Origin: Azolla caroliniana
Lineage: Eukaryota > Polypodiophyta
Assembly (NCBI GenBank): GCA_043228905.1
Contig: JBHGNT010000009.1
Span: 20,832,001-20,896,000, forward strand
DNA: 64,000 bases
Direction: 5' to 3'
Part shown: piece by piece, positions 48,467 to 61,047 of the stretch
Numbering within the stretch: the stretch's first letter is position 1
Layout: every line of letters begins with the position of its first letter
Notes under the pieces: generated by a model
Database searches by the model: none
The model's input: only the letters and a program-made list of their open reading frames with translations
Told to the model about the DNA's origin: nothing
Made by a program: the position numbers and the translations under genes

Positions 48467-49040
48467 TGGTATCAGAGTGACATACATCACGTTAGATTGA
48501 TCCGGACAATCTATACAAGATGTCGTTGACCACCGATACAAAAAACCAATCGGACTTTGTTGGAAATCCAATCAATGTTGTATCATCAAATCAAATGGCA
48601 AGAAAGTATGTGGTGGAGAAACTCACCGATCACAATTATAGAATGTAGAGACGAGAATGGAGTTAATTCTCGAAAGAACAAATCTTATAGCAATCGTAAA
48701 TGGTTCTGAAGTCATTCCATCAACAGAACCGGAATTGAGCTATTGGAAAAGTAGAGATCTAGATGTAAGAATGGAGATAATCATGCATCTAAGTGATCGA
48801 CAAGTTGATCATGTTCAAAGTCTTGGATCCGCACGCAATGTGGGATCATCTTCAACAATTACACCAACCCTCCGATAGTACAATCAAAATCTTCTCCTAC
48901 TGAACCCTAATGAACATGGAGATATGTGAAGGAGAACCAACGGACACCTTCATAAGCAATTGGCAAGGACAACTCGATGCTGCAATCTCAGCAGGTAACA
49001 TTATTGATGAAAAATCAAAATGTGAAATCCATATTAGTTG
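48467..49040 (+). pseudogene. Copia primer-binding site and gag fragment
   Basis: TGGTATCAGAG at 48467-48477 is a copia primer-binding site preceded by ...TTCACA, as an LTR end would read, but only a TC run and then the inverted copia B arm lie upstream, so the LTR is missing or reduced to a remnant. A gag start ATG is at 48520; the frame shows YVVEKLTDHNY, then a stop and one-base loss near 48650, then MELILERTNLIAIVNG and later decayed gag to about 49040. Confidence 0.8.
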
Positions 49041-51116
49041 CAAGCATATTTTTTTCGATTATGAAGTTAGAAGAGACCTATAACAGTTAATTACCCACGT
49101 TGTGGATAGCTGGTTAAGAGCCTATTCTCACTAATGTCCCCATTTATGGTGACCAACCAGTCCAATACTCTATATTAGGCCCAATATGAAGTCTTCTTCC
49201 TTGTCATTTTTTCTCTTTTTGATGACATTGCCTAATAACAAATTTATTTTTAGTTCTTTTACTTGATTTCATGAGTTGTTGGAAATCAGATAAGTCAATG
49301 TTGCATGGTCAATTTAGAATGAGGGGCAATGGTCCCCAGAATGGAGGAGCCAAGTTTGATCGGTCCGGTGATTGGCATGTGGTTGGTTCAGTTAGCATTA
49401 GTTCCCGATGTATTTAGAGTTTTGTGAATCTGATTGTAAAATTGTGCTTTATAAGGTTTCGTTAGGTTAGGAAGTACATAAGGACATTTAAATGTTATAA
49501 ATGAGTGGATAGCTGAGTTAACTATGGTTTTTTTTTGAGGAATTGACACTTTATAGCATGGGCGAAACTTGTCTTACTTGGTTGCATAAAACTTAACTTA
49601 CCATATTCAAACAAACATCTTTTGAGTAGAACTTAAAATCTGTCTTTAGAGGTAATGGTGAGACATTTTAGTGTGCTCAAATCAGCACATTTCCCAAGCT
49701 GATTTGCTCACCTTTCTGATATTTTCATTGGAGAGTACTTGAAAGCTCTACATGTGACCTTTATTCCAGAAACGGGAATAAATTTTTGTATGTAATTTTA
49801 GGGTTTTGGCTCTTATTTTATGAGTTCAGGAGCAGTATAGCTTCTTGGATGTGAAATTAAAGATAAGTTTTCCCTGATTTTGAAAACATAGCTAAATTGG
49901 TTGTTTTATTGAGGTTTTCATGGTTCCGTTGACAATATTTTATCATTGCCTTCCTCAAAAAGTGACAAATGTCTAGTTGTGGGTGAAAATATTACAAACA
50001 AAGGAATTTACATCCAATGATTGACCTGATAGAAAATGTTATTGAAGAAGTTTCATTATCAAATCACAAAACTCAACAATTACCAGATATTTCTGGAGAT
50101 GTTCTATTAAGACGTTGAGCCATTGAGGTAAGCTGAGATGTCTTTACATCATAAGATATCTCATATATGTTATAAATACAATTCCAGAACTGATGCCAAA
50201 TCCCAAATTTGCGGGATACATGTATACCCCTCAAGTTCAATCTAGTGGAAGCTCTGTATGTTCGGAATCTAGCCTTCAACCTATTACCTACTGCAGCTCT
50301 CAATATACTCAAACCTCATGTTACTTTGGGATGATAAAGTTATCATTTGGATGTGGCATCAGCCCTTGCATTTGATTAATCTTCATATGCGTAGCTATTT
50401 TTATACTAGGCCTCCTCAAGTTCCTTGCATCGGTACAACATTGGTACAGGCTTCAATCCTTCCAGTCAACGGCGAAAGCAGTATGTATTTAGTATTTAGT
50501 TTCGGTTTCTTCCATGGTTGCACCATCATCATGCTCAGTACTTTGTTTCACTTAATGGGAAACAACTTAACTGTGTTGACTTCCTGTTGAGTTGCAATCT
50601 CCTCAGTTGACTGGTCTGCTGCAGTTTTTCTTGTGACAACCAAATTTGGCTCTTCATTGCACAAAATCTTTTCATTCATGCCTATAGCAAACATATTAAG
50701 ATGCAGTATCATTATCCTCATGAGCAATTCCTTTCTTGAGTGTTGCAACTACTCTAAGTTGGGCCATTATTTTAATGGCCCTTCCCTCACTATTTGCCTA
50801 TCCAGCTATGATCCAGCTTCAACCATATGTTACTTTGCTCTAGTATGCAGATTTGAGCTCGTTTCCTGCAGCACACCCACGAGACTTGTCACCTCTCATA
50901 GCATTATTATAGACCTGAAATTTTTTCTTTGTGAAGAAGGCTCATTCTCTTTCATGTTTTTGTAATAGATGAATAGATGAATCTTTCTTTTTCTTCAGGC
51001 GATCTTTGTGTTCAAACTGCTGAGATATTATATTAGATTAGTCTTTCTGTGCAGAAGTTCATTTTCTTGAAATGATCTTTGTGTAAATTGAATATTAGCA
51101 TTTCATATATTTTCAG
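49041..51116. other. Stretch upstream of VMA12 exons; 5' exons not identified
   Basis: AT-rich sequence. The missing first exons of the VMA12-type gene should lie here if the gene is complete, but I could not find an exon with matching protein and splice phase. Confidence 0.4.
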
Positions 51117-52267
51117 AGTGATGAGCTGAAAGAACGTCTTGTGAAACTCCAAGAAATAGCAAATGCTAAAAGCTATAATGAACTCGTCAAAGATGTTTCA
51201 TGGAATCAACAACGGGAGCCTGAATACTTCTCATCATACAAAGAACGGCTTGGTTTTGGTACATTGAATTTTTTATGTTGAAAACTGCACTTTATAATGG
51301 AAAGAATAAAGCTATTATTGATATTGGTGAGAGGCTCAAGGAGATGAAATTGAAAGGATCTTATTTCTGTTTAATTATGTTGAGTACACACAATTTGAAA
51401 ATTAATGGTTAAAAACGACGAGGTAGTTTGAACTGCTTTGGTTTGGTATGTGAGTGTGGTGTTGAAAACTGCATATTTATGACGGAGAGAATAAAGTTAT
51501 AACTGATTTTACTGGAGAGGGTCTAAGAATGGCATTTATGTAGATATGTCAAATGTGCACCATTTGAAAAGTCTTCTTGTTACCGTGAAAATTACTGGCC
51601 ATTTGGATGGACTACTCATTCTTAAATTCCAAGGAAAATATTGTTGGAAATGATTGTGTTCATGACATAATTAGAAACTTTGATTGTGTTCCGTCAAACT
51701 TTTTAGATTTTGTTTAGAATAAAAAATATTCGTTTACTAAAATGTTGCATGTTTCTTGGGATTGGATGTTTTCTCATCATGTTTATACACGAGTCTGATC
51801 ATTATTATTCTTCATTTTAAAATGTGGATTTATACCGCAGGGTTACATGTTATAGTTATAATGTTTACTGGATACTTCGTTGGACACGCGTTCTTCCAGT
51901 CTTCTCAATTGGGTGGAAGCCCAGTTCTGGTATGTATCAATTCTTATGATCCTTTGAATGGTTTTGTTTGTAAAAGAGGGGAGATATGGGTACAATTACT
52001 AATAGTATGTTAACTCTGCAGGATGCTGCAGGAGGTGTCCTTGGTATGGTAATTGGGATGCTTGTAGAGACTTTGCTTTTTATCATAAGAACATCTGATT
52101 TTGATAGTAAGAAGGGAAGGCCAAGAAAACTAGATATGAATCTAGGTATAAAAAGGACCAGTAGAATGAGTGGACCATGTTTTGCATTTGGTATTCTGAT
52201 GGTGATGGAATCAGGCCAAGAAGATCATCAAGTGTTTTGTGCCAGCAGTATATTGATATTCCGATAA
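51117..52267 (+). CDS. VMA12-type V-ATPase assembly factor, last three exons (5' part not found)
   Basis: The exons are 51117-51258, 51841-51929 and 52022-52267, GT-AG with phases 0/1/0. The protein reads SDELKERLVKLQEIANAKSY, then EPEYFSSYKERLGFG, then the membrane segments LHVIVIMFTGYFVGHAFF and GGVLGMVIGMLVETLLFIIR, which match the conserved C-terminal half of plant VMA12/TMEM199-like proteins. These ER membrane proteins assist assembly of the V0 sector of the vacuolar ATPase. After FIIRTS the reading frame continues for about 55 residues (basic KKGRPRKL, then low complexity) beyond the usual end. The upstream half (normally about 110 residues) is not recognised, so the gene may be truncated or its 5' exons may be too diverged to see. 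Confidence 0.72.
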
Positions 52268-53250
52268 TAAGAGAATGGCTGCTGAGTAACTGTCAGTGTT
52301 TTGCAGCACCAATACATTTGATATTCCAGCAACAAGAGAATGATAGCGATGAAAATGATCTTGAGTGTACATCACTAATTAAGGGCTGAAAGGATGTTCA
52401 TATGATGAGAAAGTGTCTTTTATTAAAAATAGAAGAAATGGTGTAGAAAATCAATCGGAGATTACCAAAGCTTTTTGCAATAGTCTAATAAATAAATGAG
52501 CTGAAAACGTTATGCAAAGCTGTGGATGAAAGAAAACAAATTCCTTGAAAGGATTGATTCTTTTGAAGGCAATAAATAGGTCTAAAAGGAGGGGAAGATA
52601 CTTTGCTATTGTAAAAATTTCGTTTATTTTTCCCTTCTTTCCAAGGAAGGCTTTCTTTCTTGTTCTTTTGGAATGTGAATAGATTCGTCTTACTGCTGAT
52701 CTATCAAAATATGGAAAGCCAAAGTGCATATTTTAATTAAGGTGATGTTCCCATGTGGAGAGTAGATTTTCTGTGACATAATTATTTAATGGGATTGAGC
52801 AAATGATGGAATCATATTTTTCGTTATCGTCAAGCTGAACATGTGAATACTTGAGTTCCATGGTTCCGCATGTCTGTTTAACACATACATGAAGTCTTTC
52901 TTTTGAGTAAGATCTCTGCGGAAAATACTTTGTTTAAAATGGGCTCCTCTACTGGTAGCCCACTTTATTACAATGGTATTAATGTACACAAAAATGCTGA
53001 ACGATGATGAAGTTAAGAGCATAGGCAAGTCCATCCAGAAGAGTGTTTTGTGAAAAAAGTTGCAGAATGGAAGAGTTCTGCTAGACAAAAAAGTAAACAA
53101 ATTTCTGATTGAAAATGTGGAGGTGGAAATTGTGGTCATGGGATATACATTGTCAGGCAAGTGGAAGATGATGGATATGCAAGATGGTTTTATTATTTGG
53201 ACAAGTTGAGTAATTGAACTCCTACAAACTAACTTATGCAGAAGCATATG

Positions 53251-53265
53251 TGCGCGCGCACACGC

Positions 53266-53312
<47 letters not shown>

Positions 53313-53320
53313 TGCACGCA
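53251..53320. repeat. CA microsatellite with CG-containing edges
   Basis: GCGCGC start, then a (CA)n run, then CGCACACATGCACGCATG. Confidence 0.9.
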
Positions 53321-54209
53321 TGTGTGACTGTATTTTGTTGGTTTGTTGATTGTCTGCTCACTAAACTACTGATTAAAGCTTTCCAATATCTAAATATTGA
53401 TTGTGTGACTCTCAGTTGTTGATAGATTTGAACTAAATGATATGCATTGGTTTGTTTTGTGTTTTCTAGTTGGGCTCAAGGGACATATTTCTATCTACTC
53501 AACATACTCATAATATATGCATTGCTTATATAGTGTGTTTGATAATAAGTCTATGGAACATCATAGTCATGACTAGCTAAAAATTTGTTATACATGTCTA
53601 GACGTGGAGAGTAAGCAAATAAAGTGAAAAATGTTGGATATAATTTGATCAATAATGTTTTAAATACCAATATTACCATTATACCATAGGAATTTGGACT
53701 ACGCGAGCATTGATAAGTTTTCTTGTTTGTTGGTTTTTTGCACATGATAGAAGTTCTCTCATCAACTTTTCAAAATATCACCGGCTACCCTCGTTCAATG
53801 TGCATGTCCACGCCAGCACAATATGCAAATAATGTTTTACATAGCCATTGACCTTTTGGTTAAACTAATGTCTATATTGAATGAGGAATATCAATGGATG
53901 ACATGTACACATGTTGATGTAAGTGTGTGTGTGTGAAGTTTAACGAGATTAATGATGAGGAATCTATCGATAAGAACAATTGAAATAAAATCATTTAGGC
54001 TCACTAATAAGAAATTGACAAAGAGAAATAAATGTACACAAAAACTAAGGTATTGTGCTGGCTAATAAATAAATACAAAGTAAAATAAAGGAAACAAATT
54101 TTTAGAAAATAAAACACACGGAAATTGAATGAGAGCAGGCGGTGACCTTTGAGGAGTTGGTAGGAGAACCTCTATCCATGCAAAGTAATTAATTGTATGC
54201 ATGCATGTA

Positions 54210-54322
<113 letters not shown>

Positions 54323-54414
54323 GAGAAGTGTATTTCACTAGAAATGAAGAAGGTTTGGGGACATATATACATATGCATGGAGTGAGCAAGGGCTTCTCTC
54401 TCTCTTTGTGTGTG

Positions 54415-54417
<3 letters not shown>

Positions 54418-54449
<32 letters not shown>

Positions 54450-54488
54450 CTTAATGTCTCAAGAAAAGTGTCCCCCCCCCCCCCCCCC
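54418..54488. repeat. TC run and 17-base C homopolymer
   Basis: (TC)n at 54418-54446, then a run of 17 C at 54472-54488. Confidence 0.92.
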
Positions 54489-57400
54489 TTAACCATGCAT
54501 CAACCTTTTAAAATCGACAATCCCCTTGCTCATATCTTTCAACAACACTCACACACACATATCATCATCAATTGCTTTATTAATAATGTTGTACCATGAC
54601 GTGACTTGCGAATTACTAGAATGAGTGTACCAAGCACTATTAAAAGGTTATTAGGGATAATGTATTAGAGATGTCATGACTTATCACCTCTTTCTCTCTA
54701 ATAGTTGAGGGATGAATAATGGCAATATGAAATCCTAGTAATGGAAATGACTGAAGTGTATGATAGAGACAAATGATGATGTATATTTGTCCTCGACCAA
54801 AGCTTAAATGTGCAACACTTTATTCTTGAGCTCTCCCTTTACTTTGCTCCGCCAAAATTTATGTATGAGGCATTTGACAAGGTTACTACTATAAACCATA
54901 ATTTTATATTTAAGTTTTGACACATGAAGAACCAAAAGCTAATGGCTAAAAATCTTCAAGTACTGACTTCCAACACTCGTAAAAACGAAATGTGCGAGGT
55001 CATAATTCCCCCCCCAAAAATATACTCTAAAGCTTATTGGTAGGGACACATAACCTTCCAATGACCATTCTATGTTCCTTCCTAGAAATATATCATTGAT
55101 TATGTGAAACTTCATGCTTTTGAGGCTATCATGTTCTTCACCATCTCCCTTAAATTGCATGCTTGAGCAATTAACATTGTGTTATCTCAAGCATCCCACA
55201 TCACAATGTTTCTTTGAAAGTCATACGACATAGTGTATGACAATGCCCATTCACTAAAAACATTTTCAACCTCTTCCTAATTGTAATAGACAAAATGAAT
55301 ATTACTTTGAGAAAATTAAAGTTATCAAATTCAATTTGGTAAATCTCTACATCAAGATGTAAGAGGCTAAGGTAGGATAGCATCAACATATGTATATGTG
55401 TTGATAGAATTGCTTCCACATCATTCATGGTCTCCTCATGTCAATTTTCTTTACTTTTATCAACTACACCATTATGATTTCTTATTAAGCCACATCGTGG
55501 CTATTGCAAATATCTAATCAATCATCAAGGAAAATCTAGATTGTAAGGAAATCATGTGAATAAGGTGGCACTATAAACCTTAGAAAGAGAAGGGAAAGTT
55601 AGATTCTAACCAAATCATGCCACATTATAGTTATCCTTAATGTTGTTAGGTTGGGTCGCCATCATTGTTGAAGATATTGACCATAAACACAACATCACAT
55701 CAAAATAATCTTGCACAAATATTATGCATTAGTGGATCCACTCATAGTTATTAATTAGTAGGTAGGTAATTTGTGTGTCTTGTAGTGTAATATTGTACTT
55801 GCTACCTTTTAATAAAGTTTCTTACAATTCTTGGCTAAATGTTATCGTGAATAATGTTAATATATACATTCGATTATCATGTTTTACCAATGGATTCAAC
55901 TATGACCAAGAATAAAATATCATGTCCGAAAAAACTCATGTATCATCACTCATTGATAAAAGAACACTAGAGCTCTAGTACATCTTCGAACCTACAAGAA
56001 GATTTAGTGACACATGTATTAATAACATCTTTGATCATTATCGTAAACACACTTTACAAATCAGCAGTGAAATTGATGAGTTCATTAATTCGTGCTAATG
56101 TTCCAATATTACAAATAGCTTAAGAAATATGTTTCTATTTGACATCAATTCAAGATACTTGCAACAAACGTGATCACTTTAACGTTCCATGCTACAACTT
56201 CGATAGTGCCTTTAACGTTCACAAAAGTCAAGAAATAAAAAACACAACTTCTCATTTCTTTCTTGTCCTCATCTCTCATTATTGCTTCAAACATGATCAT
56301 TGATATGCATAATGTTTTGGTTAATAAGAAAGCCATGCATAAACATAATGTAGATGTTCCAATATGTTTCAATATAATTGCTAGAGATTATTATGATACG
56401 TTCTTCCATACTTCTTTTACAAATAAATGCTATATGGCGAAAAGCACAACTATGGACTATACATAATTTAATAGAAAGCAAAACTACAAGCATCGGTTAA
56501 CATATGTTTGTATCTCCACATTTCAAATGAACTGTCATCTTTAGCTTGTTCACGAGGCCCCATATCATAGATATGTATGGCATAAAACAAGAATGAATTT
56601 GGATTGGTACAATGTATGTGTGCATAGAAAACCTTGTTGAGCTAGGCCCGTGGCATAGTAAGTCCTTTGCCCTACAAGGCATTTCCTCGCTGTTACTTGA
56701 ATTGACATGGAGGTGGTCCAACGACGAGTCTCACATTCCTTATTGGCTTTGCATTGAAACGAATACAATGCATTTCACATACGCAATAGGTACATTTGTT
56801 TGAATTATTGTTCGACAATGATGTACATTTTAGCTTGTCCAAATTGAATACTAGTTTACAATTTCAATAAATTCTTCATGCAAGCCATAAACTAGTTTAC
56901 AATAACCTATGCAAGCTTTTGTCATTTGCAACTCAAAATAAGCACAATGTCAGCATTAGAATACGGATATGAGATTAAGTGGAATAGATTGCATTGTTTA
57001 TCTAGAGGACCCTAAGTATAACATGCCTATGACAATTATGAATTTGAAAGTTGCATTTTATATTTCATATAGAGTAAATAGTTTGTTTCATAGATGGATG
57101 GATGTTGGTATGATCATGTCGATTCAGATGAGATATAATTATCGTATAAGAGGTTACACATTTTACTTGCTTATGTCTTCTCCTACATTTAGGCTTTTAA
57201 TAGATTTTTAGAAAATTACTCCACCAAATAAGAAGGCATGTCTATTTGTTTGAAGAAGATATGGTGTTTTGCATGTGAGGTCATAACCTCCATGTCCAAA
57301 CAATATTCATATATTTTTCGTTACTTAAATACGTTATAAACAAATGAACGGATAAATCATTTTGCATAATCAACATCACCCAAAGATAAAGAAGGTGTGA

Positions 57401-58644
57401 TTTGTTTTTGGTGATGAAAAAGAAAACACAAGAAGTGAAGACAAATACACAATATGAAAGCATTGCCTTTGTACATCATGTAAGAGATACTAACATCTAA
57501 ACACTTTAATAAAAGAGAGATATGTAGGTGTTAAATCATTTCAAAAGAATGGAGCCACATATAACCACTTGTCACCCACCTGAGATACTTGAAAAGTACC
57601 TAGAGGTGCATCCAATATGGATTAAATTCAATTAAGCCTAAGCTAATGGATGAAGGAAGACAAACCCATTTGCCATTGTTGGCATACATGGATGTTCATT
57701 TGTTCTAAACATGAATTCAAATAACATATAATGGGTTTATTGCAATACTACAACTCACACAAATTGGATTAAGATAAACCAAGTTGATCATTTAAACATG
57801 TGTTTGTTCATTTCCTCTTATCTATATGGCTATCCAAATGGATCTTAGGCACTACCATGAATGAAAGACAAGTTCAATAACAATTGATCCAAGACCAACA
57901 CAAAGTTTAATAGCCACGCAATTGAATCCAAAAGCACCCCTAAATTATTACACACTTGTATTTTGACATGATGATCACCAATCCTACAGTAATTTATTTG
58001 TTTTTTCTCAAAAGTGAACCAAAGAAGATCATGTTTGTTTCATTGCTCGAGTGTGTTTTCTAAATCCTCCTCATTATAAACACTAATTATTCATTTAACT
58101 CATATGTTGTTTCTTAAAAGTAACTTTGACAAGATGAAAACAAATGTGTACTTCATACTCTCAAATCAATCCAAATCTTTCGCATTGCAGCCATCTATGT
58201 TTTACTATTTCATTTGATATTTCCCAAGAATAAATTGAATGTGTTTAGGAGATTGGAAGTGATTACACCAATTGAACACAATTAAAATTTGATCCAACCC
58301 TCTTCCATTATGAACATTAAAACTTACATTCCTTCATTTTTTTAGTTCTCAAATGTAATCAAATGCTTGTTTGCAATTGGATGACTGTAATCTAGTTCCA
58401 ATTGGCACTAAATCAGACCATGGTCATCAACAACGTTACCCATAAGAACATAGAGCAAATTCAAGTTGACAATATGGTTACCAATTATTCACTAGTTCAC
58501 ATGTCCCCTAAAGATAATATTACGTGCATCTTGTCCATATTATTACTTGAATGATCTTAATATCATATTCATCTTGTCTATATATGATTGTTCAAAATAT
58601 GGTACGATCACATCGAGTGAATCAAAATGTTTCATGATATGCAT

Positions 58645-58743
58645 ATAATTCAAATAGTATTGCAAGTGTCATGCATGAAGCTTTAACCTATAAGTTATAG
58701 GTTAAAGCATCATGCATGACACTTGCAATACTATTTGAATTAT
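58645..58743. repeat. 99-bp near-perfect palindrome
   Basis: Arms 58645-58693 and 58695-58743 are reverse complements over 49 bp with a single mismatch (the base after CATGCATGA), around a one-base centre. The left arm starts ATAATTCAAATAGTATTGCA and ends TTTAACCTATAA. No coding content. Confidence 0.95.
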
Positions 58744-59496
58744 AGGCTCTAACCTTATATATCAACCACAATGTGCAAACCATTGGGATAAGCTTTTCTA
58801 CAAGTTTACATTCTCATCATTGTCATTATGTCTCATGTAATGTTAATATTACATATATGTTGACTCAGATAAGCAAAGCAGCATGACTATAATGCATGGC
58901 ACATTAACACATGCATAAATTGATGATTGCACATCCCATACGTCACACGAAATCTTATTCGAACATCAATTTAGGCATCAATGAAAATACATTCATATGA
59001 CAAAAATACGGTGTCATCTATACAAAGAAATATTGTAACTTCAATAAATAAACTCTTATATTCCTAATCTAATAGAACATATTTTTATTAGATATTGTTT
59101 GTTTCTTTAATCCTAATCTATCTCCATCTCTTGTTTGTGCTCGTCTCTCCCCCTTTTTCTATGAACTCTCCTTGTTCATAACCTTGATAGTTCAATGCAC
59201 AAATCACAAACTCTACAACATGTCTTGTTCATATCAATACTTTGAAGAACATCTAGTAAGAGAATGCATTCATTTCCCTAAACTTTGCACAATCTTGTCC
59301 ATAACATGGAAATGCCCACTTTTTCTGCAGATTTTACTCGTAAATGATGTCATTTTTTCCTCTTTATAATTGTACAAATCATTACTCTTTGCTTACTTTC
59401 ACAAAAAAGTCAACAATGTTATAGAGAAACCCTAATCACCTTTTCATTCTCTCTCCTCGGTGGAATCAACATAGACAGAATCCCTCCAATCATCAT
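58744..59496. other. Intergenic stretch before copia C
   Basis: AT-rich; a short frame at 59172-59369 has no recognisable motif. Confidence 0.4.
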
Positions 59497-59913
59497 TGTT
59501 GAGCAGCAAGCTCAATGGGATCTGGATCGGTGAGCCGATGAGCAAGACGGATCGGTGAGCTGGTAGCACCCGATGAGCAAAAGAGCCTGTGAGCTAGGGA
59601 GTTGGGGAGCCGGTTAGCCGGATCCATCAATAACCAGAAGCTTAGTAGCAGCTAGACTACTAGGGAGTTATTACTCTCGTAGCTAGTGTCAGACGCTCGA
59701 GTGAGCATTAAGTACACCATACTTCTGTCAGTCCGTATGGACTTGTATAAAAGTGTTCGCTGAACACATACGATGTACAGAGTGTTGATATAATTTTTTA
59801 ATAGAGATTCTTGTTCTGCTCTCTCTATCTCTCCCGCGTACTGTTAAGCTCTCCATTAAACTTGTTCTCTGTTTTCTGTTTTTTATTGCTTCCACACACT
59901 ATTTGTTTTTACA
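59497..59913 (+). repeat. 5' LTR of copia element C
   Basis: Starts TGTTGAGCAGCAAGCTCAAT and ends TTTTTACA next to the primer-binding site, 417 bp. The opening resembles that of the copia A LTR (TGTTGAGAATCAAGCTCAAC). Confidence 0.85.
59746..59753 (+). promoter_or_regulatory. TATA box in LTR of copia C
   Basis: TATAAAAG within the LTR, about 160 bp before its end, in the expected U3 position. Confidence 0.6.
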
Positions 59914-59925
59914 TGGTATCAGAGC
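59914..59925 (+). other. Primer-binding site of copia element C
   Basis: TGGTATCAGAGC immediately after the LTR end, the copia initiator-tRNA-type site. Confidence 0.93.
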
Positions 59926-60007
59926 ACGAGGATTGAGAACCTCTGCAGCCGACATTCGCTTTCGCAAGAAGAAAACCTAACCTTTGTAAAGAACAGAAAA
60001 AAAAACA

Positions 60008-61047
60008 ATGGATAGAGGAATGGCTAGCTTGCTTTCGATGGAGAAGCTCGACAGATCCAACTATGCATCTTGGTCATACAAGATGCACCAGTACCTGCTT
60101 GGGCATGGTTAATGGATCTATGTCGACGGAGCTAACGACACAGCACCTGATGTGGCACACAAGGACTTCCCGGTGTGGGAACAATCGGCAAGCAGAGTGA
60201 TGTACTGCTTTGCGTCCAGTGTCGAAGAACAACTGTTGAGCCACGTCCGAGATGCCGAGACGCCGAAAGAGGCTTGGGAAAACCTAAAGAAGGTGTTCGC
60301 CACAAGGACCACAACCCGAAGGCTGCAACTCCGACAGGAGTTGAGCAATGTCTGATAAAAGGACATGTCGGTGGTTGATTACATGGCCCGAATCAAGGAG
60401 ATATGTGACTCGCTTGCCTCTATCAACGTCATTATAGAGGAAGACGAGATGGTACAGGTCTGTCTTGGGGGTCTGGTGTCTAAGTTCCGAGCTTTCCGGA
60501 CATCAATATGTACGAGGGAGAATACGCCGTCATTTTTCGACTTATAGTCGATGCTCCTTGTAGAGGAGAACCACGCCGGTGCGTCAACAAGTGCACCCAC
60601 CGACAGTCGGATGTTGTACACAAAGGCGGATCGGCCCCGTGCGCGTGGTGGACGAGGCAGGTTGGCACGCAATGGAGGCGGCCGACAAGGGCAATACCGA
60701 CGACACAGAGACCGTGCCGACAACAGTTCCAAGACTTCCACAAGCAGGGGGAGTTAAGGTGGCGCCGGAGGCCGGCAAGACAAATTTGTCACAGAATGCT
60801 GCTATTGTGGCAAAAAGGGCCACAGAGAAAGCGAGTGCTAAAAGAAGCGCACCGATTCGAACAGATCTGGATCCGGCAAAACCGGTCGGGAGAACCGGCA
60901 AAGCTCACAGTTCGAGGCAGAGCCGCAACACACGGCATGCCCGGCAATCGCACAAGGATCAAGAGGATCCAGAACCGAGAAGACCGGTAAGGTGCAGCCT
61001 TGGTGATGAAGCACGAGGCAAACTCGATGAAGAAGACCACTCCCAAA
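60008..61047 (+). pseudogene. Copia C gag
   Basis: ATG 60008 opens a frame with SMEKLDRSNYASWSYKMHQY. The same frame carries stops at 60110, 60353, 60356, 60545 and 60755 but otherwise keeps gag sequence such as WEQSASRVMYC and VDYMARIKEICDSL. Beyond about 60757 the zinc-knuckle region (residues like CHRMLLLWQKG in a shifted frame) is decayed. Stops without frame change in the first 750 bp point to point-mutation decay. Confidence 0.85.

Noticed and set aside
50318-50590. Candidate upstream VMA12 exon containing YFYTRPPQVP
   Set aside because: Weak resemblance only, and the donor phase does not fit the next exon.
52786-53361. Minus-strand frame of 191 codons
   Set aside because: The N-terminal part is the CA microsatellite and the rest shows no domain or codon bias that I can recognise.
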